A stretch of DNA of 6,007 nucleotides, taken from positions 1-6,007 of the forward strand of contig JAJXVI010000167.1 of the NCBI GenBank assembly GCA_021782195.1, written 5' to 3'. The position numbers and the translations under genes are program-made. A model generated the notes under the pieces. That model did not search any database and was not told where the DNA came from. It saw nothing but the letters and a program-made list of their open reading frames with translations. The stretch is from a bacterium. GTDB lineage: Bacteria > Vulcanimicrobiota > Xenobia > RGZZ01. Of the stretch, positions 1 through 6,007 are shown piece after piece. Position 1 is the first letter of the stretch; each line of letters opens with the position of its first letter.

Positions 1-1071
1 GCGGTGGTAGAGGCAGGCGTGGGTGCGAGACGCGACTTCCAGATGGCCCTCGACCCCGAAATCTCGGTGCTTACGCGCGTCGATCTCGATCATCAGCACC
101 TGCTCGGCGCGACTCTTCGCGAGATTGCCGAGGAGAAGTGTGGCGTCGTGCGACCGGGAACCTCACTTGTCTGCGCGCCACAGCTATCCGAGGTCATCGA
201 GGTCGTGAAGCGTGCGGCGGCCACGGAAGGGGCACCGCTCTGGCTCGGCGAACGCGATTTCCACGTGCGGAACGTGCGCGCGCGGGCGACCGGCACGACA
301 TTCGACTTCGACTGTGTGCCCCTGCACCTGAGCCTTGACGGCGTGCGGCTGAAATTGCGGGGTGCTCACCAGGCGGAGAATGCCGCGACGGCCATGGCGG
401 CCGCCTTGCGCATCTACACGCACGGGCGCGTGCTGTTGAGCGAGGAGAAGCTGAAGAGGGGACTGCACCGCGCGCACGTGGCGGGTCGCCTGGAACTGTT
501 TCGGGGAGGACGGGCGAGGGGAGAGGACGGCGCGACGCGTGACGCGACGTGCGACGTGCTCCTGGACGGCGCGCACCAACCGGCGGGCGCGCGTGCGCTT
601 CGAACGGCGCTCGACGAGCTTTTTCCCGGTCGAGCGGTGTTTCTCGTTCTGGGCGTGCTCGCAGACAAGGACCGTGCGGGAATTGCGCAAGCGCTGGTCG
701 GACGGGCGCGTCGCGTCTTTGTGACGCTGCCTCCCTGGACCGATCGGGCGGGAGAGGCGTCGGCGCTTGCCGACTGGGCCGACGCGCTGGTTCCCCTCGT
801 TGCGCGTGACGAGGCGCATGATGGCGATGTCGAGGCGCACGGTGGCGATGTCAAGGCGAGGGTGCCCGTTTCCACCCGCGCACGGCGCGTCGAGGTCGTG
901 TCGGAATGGCGCGCTGCGTTTGCGGCCGCGTGTGCCCAAGCCCGCGCCGTTCCCGGTGCGCTGGTGGTGGTCAGCGGTTCGCTCTACCTGGTCGGCGCGG
1001 TGCGTCCGCTGCTCCGGGGCGGGGTGCGAGCAGGATTTGGAGCCGCGCAGGGGATATCTGTTGGGCCATGA
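1..1071 (+). CDS. folC: FolC-like dihydrofolate/folylpolyglutamate synthase (Mur ligase family), 5'-truncated
   Basis: The gene is cut by the left edge; the visible frame begins at base 1 and gives 356 residues. Members of this family add glutamate to dihydropteroate or tetrahydrofolates in the cytoplasm using ATP. Numbering from base 1, visible hallmarks are: EAGVGARRD at 4-12 (family EVGLGGRLD), where E4 matches a metal-binding Glu; VDLDHQHLLG at 27-36 with H31; EKCGVV at 45-50, where K46 matches the carbamylated Lys of the usual EKAGI; GAHQAEN at 121-127 in the central domain; GRLELF; then, in the C-terminal ligase domain, DGAHQP at 189-194 (family DGAHNP), GVLADKD at 218-224 and a closing VVSGSLYLVG. 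The P-loop GTNGKGS region, roughly the first quarter of a usual ~420-440-residue protein, lies off the window. Several motif positions are atypical, so a diverged homologue with a shifted substrate is possible. The stop codon overlaps the next start (ATGA). Family assignment is firm; exact activity is less so. Confidence 0.88.
   Translation, partial: AVVEAGVGARRDFQMALDPEISVLTRVDLDHQHLLGATLREIAEEKCGVVRPGTSLVCAPQLSEVIEVVKRAAATEGAPLWLGERDFHVRNVRARATGTTFDFDCVPLHLSLDGVRLKLRGAHQAENAATAMAAALRIYTHGRVLLSEEKLKRGLHRAHVAGRLELFRGGRARGEDGATRDATCDVLLDGAHQPAGARALRTALDELFPGRAVFLVLGVLADKDRAGIAQALVGRARRVFVTLPPWTDRAGEASALADWADALVPLVARDEAHDGDVEAHGGDVKARVPVSTRARRVEVVSEWRAAFAAACAQARAVPGALVVVSGSLYLVGAVRPLLRGGVRAGFGAAQGISVGP
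811..852 (+). repeat. Two-copy 21-bp in-frame tandem duplication inside folC
   Basis: Bases 811-831 and 832-852 are adjacent 21-bp units differing at only two positions (t/c at 819/840 and a/g at 821/842). They encode EAHDGDV and EAHGGDV, followed by a decayed KARVPV start. The length is a multiple of three, so the frame is kept. The repeat lies late in the C-terminal ligase domain, between the strand ending LVAR and the conserved end of the protein, where a surface loop insertion would be tolerated. Confidence 0.8.
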
Positions 1072-1964
1072 CCGACGCTTCTGACGAGACCGCGACGCCT
1101 GACGACTCCGACGACGAGCAGGGTGCCCGGACGGCGCGGGTACATCCGCGCAATCAGTTGAACGACCTTTCAGGTCGGGAGTGGATTCGCTTTACCCGTT
1201 CGTGGTTCGTGCACAATCCGCCGCGGCGATCGCGTTCCCAGATACTGCACCCCGCCAAGTTTCCCGAGGCACTGGTTGGAGAGTTCATCCGCTATTTCAC
1301 GAAGGTGGGTGAGACGGTCCTCGACCCGTTTGCCGGGACCGGGTCCACACTGCTGGCGGCCTGTGAGACTGGGCGTCACGGCGTGGGCGTCGAGGTGAAT
1401 TCGCGCTATGTGGAACTGGCTCGTAGACACCTGGGCGCCCACGCCGGCCCGCACTCCGTGTTTCACGACGACGCGTCGCGCGTCGAAGAACTGTTCCGCG
1501 CGCACCAGCTTCCGCCGGTCGACTTTGTCATGACCTCGCCTCCCTACTGGAACATGCTCGGACAGAGTCGCGGCAACGTGCTGAGTGCACACAAGCGGCG
1601 CAAGGCCAGCGGCCTTGACGTGGTGTACTCGGAGTCTGACGAGAACGATCTTGGCAACGAGAGCGACTACACCCGCTTCCTGGATCGCCTCGCCGCGGTG
1701 TTCCTCGGGGTGCGCGCGGTGCTTCGCCGTAACCGCTACCTCGTGGTCGTGGTGCAGAACCTGCGCGCGCCTGAAGGCCGGATGGTTCCCCTTGCCTGGG
1801 ACCTCACGGCGCGCCTGGAGCAGTGGTACACGTTCAAGGGTGAGCGTATCTGGTGCCAGGACAACAAACCGCTCGGCATCTGGGGATACCCGAGCGAGTA
1901 CGTCTCGAACGTTCACCACCACTACTGTCTGGTCTTCAAGAACGACCTGCTGACGACGCGCTGA
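1068..1964 (+). CDS. Orphan SAM-dependent DNA methyltransferase (N4-cytosine/N6-adenine type, PF01555-like)
   Basis: A 298-residue protein predicted to transfer a methyl group from S-adenosylmethionine to an exocyclic amino group in DNA. Seen in order: an acidic low-complexity N-terminus (3-17); a motif X-like HPAKFPEALVGEFIRYF at 61-77; SAM-binding motif I, LDPFAGTGS, at 85-93; motif II-like GVGVEVN at 105-111; catalytic motif IV, TSPPYW, at 156-161; then a C-terminal half with VVVVQN at 226-231, GERIWCQD at 258-265, GIWGYP at 270-275 and a triple His at 283-285. SPPY is more usual in N4-cytosine enzymes, but the target base cannot be read from sequence. The order X-I-IV differs from the classical beta order IV-X-I although DPFAGTG is beta-like. 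The ATG at 1068 overlaps the folC stop, and the conserved sequence begins soon after it; no good Shine-Dalgarno site is at normal spacing (an AGGGG at 1049-1053 is 14 nt away), so translational coupling is likely. No endonuclease gene is adjacent, suggesting an orphan enzyme. Confidence 0.88.
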   Translation: MTDASDETATPDDSDDEQGARTARVHPRNQLNDLSGREWIRFTRSWFVHNPPRRSRSQILHPAKFPEALVGEFIRYFTKVGETVLDPFAGTGSTLLAACETGRHGVGVEVNSRYVELARRHLGAHAGPHSVFHDDASRVEELFRAHQLPPVDFVMTSPPYWNMLGQSRGNVLSAHKRRKASGLDVVYSESDENDLGNESDYTRFLDRLAAVFLGVRAVLRRNRYLVVVVQNLRAPEGRMVPLAWDLTARLEQWYTFKGERIWCQDNKPLGIWGYPSEYVSNVHHHYCLVFKNDLLTTR

Positions 1965-1971
1965 CGGGGGG

Positions 1972-2037
1972 GCGCGGTCCGTCCCCGCGAAGCGCGCGGT
2001 CCGTCCCAACGAGGTGCGCGGTCCGTCCCCGCTCGCA
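1972..2037. repeat. Three tandem 22-bp repeats (core GCGCGGTCCGTCCC)
   Basis: The 14-base core GCGCGGTCCGTCCC occurs exactly at 1972, 1994 and 2016, a constant 22-bp pitch. The remaining 8 bases of each unit vary (CGCGAAGC, AACGAGGT, CGCTCGCA). A degenerate fourth copy appears at 2062-2082: CGCGAAGCGCG followed by TATCGTCCCC, which resembles the first/second-unit junction starting at 1986. The array begins 7 nt after the methyltransferase stop and lies between convergent genes. The spacers are too short and the units too few for a CRISPR array. It looks like a REP-type or small intergenic repeat; function unknown. Confidence 0.85.
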
Positions 2038-2042
2038 CGGAT

Positions 2043-2072
2043 CGCGCTTCGCGACCCGACACGCGAAGCGCG
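2043..2072. repeat. Perfect 11-bp inverted repeat (stem-loop)
   Basis: CGCGCTTCGCG at 2043-2053 is the exact reverse complement of CGCGAAGCGCG at 2062-2072, with an 8-nt loop. The same 11-mer CGCGAAGCGCG also occurs in direct orientation at 1986-1996 within the tandem repeat array, so the stem is built from repeat material. No T-tract follows on either strand, so it is not a classical intrinsic terminator. It may still protect or end the methyltransferase transcript. Confidence 0.7.
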
Positions 2073-2083
2073 TATCGTCCCCA

Positions 2084-2132
2084 CAAAAAACAAACGCGCA
2101 GGGTGGGACGTGTGATGTCCACTCCCCGCGCG
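2084..2132 (-). terminator. Rho-independent terminator of the adaptor-RND operon
   Basis: Read on the minus strand, the 5' arm (2132 down to 2117) pairs with the 3' arm (2109 down to 2095) around a 7-nt loop (2116-2110). Pairing is CGCGC/GCGCG, a G-U wobble, GGG/CCC, an A-A mismatch, one G-C pair, a one-base bulge, then GGAC/GTCC. The stem is followed at once by TTTGTTTTTTG (2094 down to 2084). It lies about 55 nt beyond the RND stop codon, as expected for the end of that operon. On the plus strand no T-tract follows the hairpin, so it serves the minus-strand transcript. Confidence 0.78.
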
Positions 2133-2186
2133 TCTGTCCGGGAGGCTGCCTCAGCGCGGTCCCCCGGAGGACCTGCTATTGACTCC

Positions 2187-5100
2187 TCAGGCCGTGACTT
2201 CTTCCGAGGAAGCGTCTGGAGCAGGGGCCGGCGTCTTCTTGAGCCACCCGTAGAGCGACGGGATCAAGAACCACGCCATCGGGCGCGAGACCGCCACGCC
2301 GCCGATCACGACGGCTGCAAGCGGCGCCTCCACCGTGGCACCCGTCCCGGAGGCGAGCAGGAACGGCAGGAGGCCGAGGCTTCCGATAAGTGCCGAGAGG
2401 AGCTCGGGGCGCAATCGCACCATGGAGGCGCGTATCGCCGCGTCTTTGCTGCTCAGGCCTTCATCGTGCACCAGCTTGTTCATGTAGGTCACCATGATCA
2501 TGCCGTTCTGCACCGCGATGCCGAACTTCGCGATAAAACCGATGAGGGCCGGCACGTTGAGATGCAGGTGGAGGAACATGAGGAGGAACGTTCCGCCGGC
2601 GATCCCGAGGGGAATCGACGAGAGCACGATCAGGGTATCAATGACGTTGTCGAAGCAGACGTAGATGAGGAGGAACACGATAAGCAGCGCGGCCGGGGCT
2701 GCGAAGGCCATCGAGCTGAAGGCGTGCTTTGCCTCCTCCGCCTGTCCTCCGTAGTGCAGCGAAATGCCGCCCGGAAGTTTCAGCTCCTGCTTCACCTTCG
2801 CGCGAATGTTGGAGACGATGGTGCCGACCGAACGACTGCCCTTGATGTCCGACATCACCACGATGCGGCGCTGGCCGTTATAGCGGTCGATATGGTCGAA
2901 TCCGACATCGTACTTGACCTGCGCCACCTGCGAGAGCGGAACGCGAGCCCCGGTGGAACTGGCCACCAGCAGGCGAGAGATCTCCTTCGCGTTGTTGCGG
3001 AAGTCTGTCCGTACGCGCGCCAGGATGTTGAACTGTTCGTCCCTGATGAAGACCTGTCCGTCGATGGCGCCGCCGACCGATCCGCTGACCACGTCGAGGA
3101 TGTTGTTGATGCTCACGCCGTCGAGCGCCATCTTCTTGCGGTTGGGAATGACGTCGAGGTTGTCGATGCCGGTGACGTGCTCGACGCTGACGTCGGCCGT
3201 TCCTGGCACGGTGGCGATGATGTCGCGCAGCTTCTGGGCGGTGTCGAGCAGTTTGTGCGGGTTGTGTCCGAGTACGTAGACGGTGATCGGGGTGTTGAAG
3301 CCCGAGATCATCTCGTCGGTGCGCATCTCGAGTTCCTGGGAGAACTGCACGGTGGTGCCGGGAATGTGTCCCAGCATCTTGCGCAGCGTCTTGAGGATCT
3401 TCGCTTTCGTCAGACCGGTGGGCCACTGGTCTGGGGGCTTGAGGGAGATTGCAATTTCGTCGTTGCTGATAGACTCCGGGTCGCCTCCGAGTTCCGGGCG
3501 TCCCACGTAGGAAACCACGCGGGTGGCGACAGGAACTTCCTTGATGATCTGCTTCTGGATGCGCTGTGCCATTTTCATGGCGTACTTCAGCGAGATGGAA
3601 GGAGGCGACGTCATGCGGATTCGGATGTTGTTTTCTTCAAGCGGGGGCAAGAACTCGGTTCCCGTGTAGCGGAACGTCCAGGCGCTCAGCGCGAGCACGG
3701 CCAGGCAGCCCAGAATCACGATCCACGGGTTGTCGACCGCGAAGCGAAGCGGCTTTTCGTACGCGCCGCGCACGGCTCGCATGGCGAGACTTGGTTGGCC
3801 GTGCTTGCCGCTCTTGTTCTCGGGAATGAAGTAGTAGCATAGCGACGGCGCGATCGCGATGGCCATGAGCAGGGAGCCTATCATGGCGAAGACCACGGTG
3901 AGCGCGAGGGGGATGAAGAGCTGGCCTTCGATTCCTTCGAGGCTCAACACGGGAAGGAAGACCGCGATGATCACGAGCACCGCCAGTACGGTGGGGCGCA
4001 ACACCTCGGCCGTGCCTTCCGCCACCTTCACCTGATGCGACCAGCCTGGGTGCGATTCCTCGGTCACGTGACGGTGGACGTTCTCCATGATCATCACGGT
4101 TGCGTCCACCATCATGCCGAGGCTCAGGGCGATGCCGCCGAGACTCAGAAGGTTGGCGGAGATGCCGCTCTGTCGCATGAGGGCGATGGCCAGGAGGCTG
4201 CAGAAGAGGGTGGCCAGGATCGGGAGCACGCACTCTCGCAGGCTTCCCAGGAAGAGGGCTTGCACCACGATGATGATGATGGCGCCCAGGATGAGCGACT
4301 TCGTCACCGTGTCCGTGCTGCTGTCGATCAGGTACGACTGGTCGTAGAGCGTGACGACCTTGACGTCTCGCGTGTCCATGCCGGCGGTCTCTCCGTGCGA
4401 GAAGCCTTCCTGGATCTGCGCGAGTCTGGCTTTGACGCGCCTGATGACCGCGGCCGTATTCTCGCCGAGGCGCTTGATGACGATGCCGGCCACGACCTCG
4501 CCCTGCCCGTTTGCGCTCACCGCACCCTGACGGTCTTCGCGCCCGAAGCGTACGGTTCCGACGTCTTTGATGCGGATCGGGACACCGTTCGGATTTGCGA
4601 TGACGATGTTTGCGATGTCCTTGAGGGTGCGAATGAGTCCCAGCCCGCGGATCACGTACTGCATGCTGCCGTGGGGCAGGTAGTTTCCGCCGTTGCTCTG
4701 GTTGTTGGCCTGCAACGCGGCATTGACGTCGGCGATTCCAAGGCCGAGCGCAGTGAGCTTGCGAGGATCGAGAACGATCTCATACTGGCGTACGTATCCG
4801 CCGAAGATCGGCACGTCCGCCACGCCTCGCACCACGCGAAGTTGCGGCTTCACGACGAAGTCCTGGAGGGTGCGCAACTGCTCGTTGTTGAGCTTCTTGC
4901 TCGTGAGGGTGTAGATGTAGACCTGTCCCGTGCCTTCGTCCATGGGCGCCATCTGAGGGGTGACACCCGGGGGCAACGTCGCGTTTCCAAGTTGCTGGAA
5001 CACCTGGTCTCGTGCCCAGTAGAGGTTGGTGCCGGGGTCGAAGCGCACTTCCACCACGGAGAGCGAGAACTTCGACGTCGATCGGACCTGCTCGCAGTGT

Positions 5101-5342
5101 GGAATGCCTCCCAGGGCCTGCTCGATCGGATAGCTGACGAGCTTTTCGATTTCTTCGGCCGCAAGCCCGTTCACCTGCGTGTCGACTTCGACGCGAATCG
5201 GCGTGATGTCGGGAAACGAGTCGCGCGGAATGTGCATCAACGAGTAGAACCCTGCGGCACAGATCAGCACCGCAATCGACAGGGATATCAGACGGTGGCG
5301 AATCAGGAGTTCGACAAAGTGGCCTCTTCGTGTGCGATTCAC
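2187..5342 (-). CDS. Heavy-metal-efflux-type RND transporter permease (CzcA/CusA family)
   Basis: A full-length 1051-residue inner-membrane proton antiporter that, with an adaptor and an outer-membrane channel, would export metal ions or related substrates. Layout: TM1 about 18-36; first periplasmic porter/docking region to about 348; TM2 349-366, TM3 370-389, TM4 397-418; TM5 448-467, TM6 475-505; TM7 540-557; second periplasmic region to about 879; TM8 880-896; TM9 903-924; TM10 930-952; TM11-TM12 about 981-1031. TM4 carries GMMVDATVMIMEN (409-421); D413 and E420 match the CusA proton-relay acids. Of the three CusA copper methionines, M577 aligns with M573, but N627 and E677 replace M623 and M672, so copper/silver specificity is doubtful and the substrate is left open. 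K939 in TM10 and R1020 in TM12 are unusual membrane charges. The GTG start has an AGGAG 6 nt upstream, and an in-frame stop lies one codon before it. Confidence 0.95.
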   Translation of the reverse strand: MNRTRRGHFVELLIRHRLISLSIAVLICAAGFYSLMHIPRDSFPDITPIRVEVDTQVNGLAAEEIEKLVSYPIEQALGGIPHCEQVRSTSKFSLSVVEVRFDPGTNLYWARDQVFQQLGNATLPPGVTPQMAPMDEGTGQVYIYTLTSKKLNNEQLRTLQDFVVKPQLRVVRGVADVPIFGGYVRQYEIVLDPRKLTALGLGIADVNAALQANNQSNGGNYLPHGSMQYVIRGLGLIRTLKDIANIVIANPNGVPIRIKDVGTVRFGREDRQGAVSANGQGEVVAGIVIKRLGENTAAVIRRVKARLAQIQEGFSHGETAGMDTRDVKVVTLYDQSYLIDSSTDTVTKSLILGAIIIIVVQALFLGSLRECVLPILATLFCSLLAIALMRQSGISANLLSLGGIALSLGMMVDATVMIMENVHRHVTEESHPGWSHQVKVAEGTAEVLRPTVLAVLVIIAVFLPVLSLEGIEGQLFIPLALTVVFAMIGSLLMAIAIAPSLCYYFIPENKSGKHGQPSLAMRAVRGAYEKPLRFAVDNPWIVILGCLAVLALSAWTFRYTGTEFLPPLEENNIRIRMTSPPSISLKYAMKMAQRIQKQIIKEVPVATRVVSYVGRPELGGDPESISNDEIAISLKPPDQWPTGLTKAKILKTLRKMLGHIPGTTVQFSQELEMRTDEMISGFNTPITVYVLGHNPHKLLDTAQKLRDIIATVPGTADVSVEHVTGIDNLDVIPNRKKMALDGVSINNILDVVSGSVGGAIDGQVFIRDEQFNILARVRTDFRNNAKEISRLLVASSTGARVPLSQVAQVKYDVGFDHIDRYNGQRRIVVMSDIKGSRSVGTIVSNIRAKVKQELKLPGGISLHYGGQAEEAKHAFSSMAFAAPAALLIVFLLIYVCFDNVIDTLIVLSSIPLGIAGGTFLLMFLHLHLNVPALIGFIAKFGIAVQNGMIMVTYMNKLVHDEGLSSKDAAIRASMVRLRPELLSALIGSLGLLPFLLASGTGATVEAPLAAVVIGGVAVSRPMAWFLIPSLYGWLKKTPAPAPDASSEEVTA

Positions 5343-5345
5343 ACT

Positions 5346-6007
5346 CTACTCCTGTCCCTGCAAGAGCAGATTCCCGTCGGTCACGACGCGATCACCCTGG
5401 TGAACACCGCTCAAGATCTCAGTCAAACCCTCGGAGCTGACGCCGAGTTTGACGGGGCGTTTTGAGAAGTGGTCGGTGGATGTCTCGACATAGACATAGC
5501 GATGTGGACCGTGGATGAGCACGGCGTTGTCAGGGACCACCAGCGTTCGCTGGAACCGCTGTGATGCGAGCGATACCGAGGTGAACATGGCCGGTTTGAG
5601 AAGGTCGCGGCGGTTCTCGATCAGGCTGCGGACGACGACCGTGCGACTGGTCGGATCGACGATGCGCCCGATGTAGTGAACGTGTCCCGTGAACTTGACC
5701 GACGGATCGCCCGGCAGGGTGACCGTGACCGGGTCGCCAACGTGCACGAAAGGAAGGTCGGGCGTGAACGCATTGCCATCGACGTAGACTTCGCGGTTGT
5801 TCATGACGGTGGCAATCACGGTGCCCGGCGCGATCGACAGGCCGCGCGACATGGCCACGTTTGTGACGGTGCCGTCAATCGGCGCGCGAATGTAGAACTC
5901 GGTGGTCGCGGCTGCTGCGCCGCTCGCGTAGCTGGTGTTCAGGTTGACCGGCGTAAGGTCCTGGGGCAGGTTGCTTCCGCTGAGTCGGGTCTGGTCATAG
6001 ATGGCCT
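5346..6007 (-). CDS. Periplasmic adaptor (membrane fusion) protein of RND efflux pump, 5' part beyond window
   Basis: The frame is open to the right edge and gives the C-terminal 219 residues of an HlyD/CzcB-type adaptor that bridges the RND permease and an outer-membrane channel. Numbering visible residues from base 6005: an Ala/Thr-rich linker (about 23-35); the second half of the lipoyl-like domain, FYIRAPIDGTVTNVAMSRG (37-55), followed by the typical Gly-Thr turn (61-62); a beta-barrel domain with VDPTSRTVVVRS (116-127) and LKPAMF (136-141; families usually have PGMF); then the membrane-proximal domain with LVVPDNAVL and a closing GVHQGDRVVTDGNLLLQGQE. The signal peptide, first lipoyl half and most of the helical hairpin are off the window, as would be any N-terminal metal-binding methionines, so the substrate cannot be judged. 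Internal GTG/ATG codons at 5858/5852 are not the real start because conserved lipoyl-domain sequence extends upstream. The permease gene follows after 3 nt in the same operon. Confidence 0.92.
   Translation of the reverse strand, partial: AIYDQTRLSGSNLPQDLTPVNLNTSYASGAAAATTEFYIRAPIDGTVTNVAMSRGLSIAPGTVIATVMNNREVYVDGNAFTPDLPFVHVGDPVTVTLPGDPSVKFTGHVHYIGRIVDPTSRTVVVRSLIENRRDLLKPAMFTSVSLASQRFQRTLVVPDNAVLIHGPHRYVYVETSTDHFSKRPVKLGVSSEGLTEILSGVHQGDRVVTDGNLLLQGQE
5349..5353 (-). promoter_or_regulatory. Shine-Dalgarno site of the RND permease gene
   Basis: On the minus strand AGGAG stands 6 nt before the GTG at 5342-5340. It lies inside the last codons of the adaptor gene, whose TAG stop (5348-5346) falls between the site and the start. 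This fixes GTG as the start and indicates translational coupling of the two pump subunits. Confidence 0.8.

Noticed and set aside
906..1067. 54-codon N-terminal extension of the methyltransferase frame
   Set aside because: It overlaps conserved FolC coding sequence in another frame, and the ATG at 1068 fits a classical ATGA overlap; the family's conserved region begins after it.
1972..2037. CRISPR-like array
   Set aside because: Only three units, a 14-base identical core and 8-base variable parts; no cas genes; far too short for spacers.
1170..2093. 307-codon minus-strand open frame opposite the methyltransferase
   Set aside because: Antisense to conserved methyltransferase motifs and covering the repeat array; composition is not protein-like.
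2158..2173. Short hairpin GGTCC/GGACC with a 6-nt loop just downstream of the RND stop
   Set aside because: Only 5 bp of stem and no T-tract; the hairpin at 2095-2132 is the better terminator.
2103..3842. 579-codon open frame on the plus strand, antisense to the RND gene
   Set aside because: Composition is His/Asp/Arg/Val-rich with no domain logic, and it lies opposite a clearly conserved transporter gene; a typical high-GC shadow frame.
5340..5348. Adaptor and RND genes lie in the same frame separated only by TAG and one codon, so stop readthrough could give a fusion
   Set aside because: A proper AGGAG site serves the GTG, and topology argues against fusion: the adaptor C-terminus is periplasmic while the RND N-terminus is cytoplasmic.
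4035..5465. 476-codon plus-strand open frame across the RND start and adaptor end
   Set aside because: Same kind of antisense shadow, crossing two real genes; no recognisable motif.

Overview
This is a GC-rich, gene-dense bacterial window with two converging transcription units. On the plus strand, the 3' part of a folC-type Mur-ligase gene (1-1071) overlaps by four bases (ATGA) a complete DNA methyltransferase gene (1068-1964). On the minus strand, entering from the right edge, the 3' part of a periplasmic adaptor gene of the CzcB/CusB type (5346-6007) is followed after only 3 nt by a complete heavy-metal-efflux-type RND transporter gene (2187-5342). A CzcCBA/CusCBA-like pump needs an outer membrane, so the organism is very probably a diderm (Gram-negative type) bacterium. 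Nothing here fixes the phylum: the proteins are recognisable but diverged, and the high GC opens long antisense frames.

Layout: 1-1071 FolC-like ligase without its N-terminal P-loop part. 1068-1964 orphan SAM-dependent DNA methyltransferase with motifs in the order X, I, IV. 1965-2186 is a 222-nt convergent intergenic region. It holds three exact-pitch 22-bp tandem repeats with the core GCGCGGTCCGTCCC, a perfect 11-bp inverted repeat, and a convincing Rho-independent terminator for the minus-strand operon. 2187-5342 RND permease. 5346-6007 adaptor. No gap without a gene is longer than 300 bases.

How the genes work together: adaptor and permease form one operon and should make up the inner-membrane and periplasmic parts of a tripartite proton-driven efflux pump. 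The outer-membrane channel gene is not in the window and may lie upstream of the adaptor, beyond the right edge. The ligase and methyltransferase are translationally coupled by position, but no shared function is evident. No restriction endonuclease, mobile element, CRISPR array, tRNA or rRNA was seen. I found no clear new multi-gene system. The most interesting points are the methyltransferase's motif order and folC coupling, the small repeat array, and unusual charged residues in the membrane helices of the RND pump.
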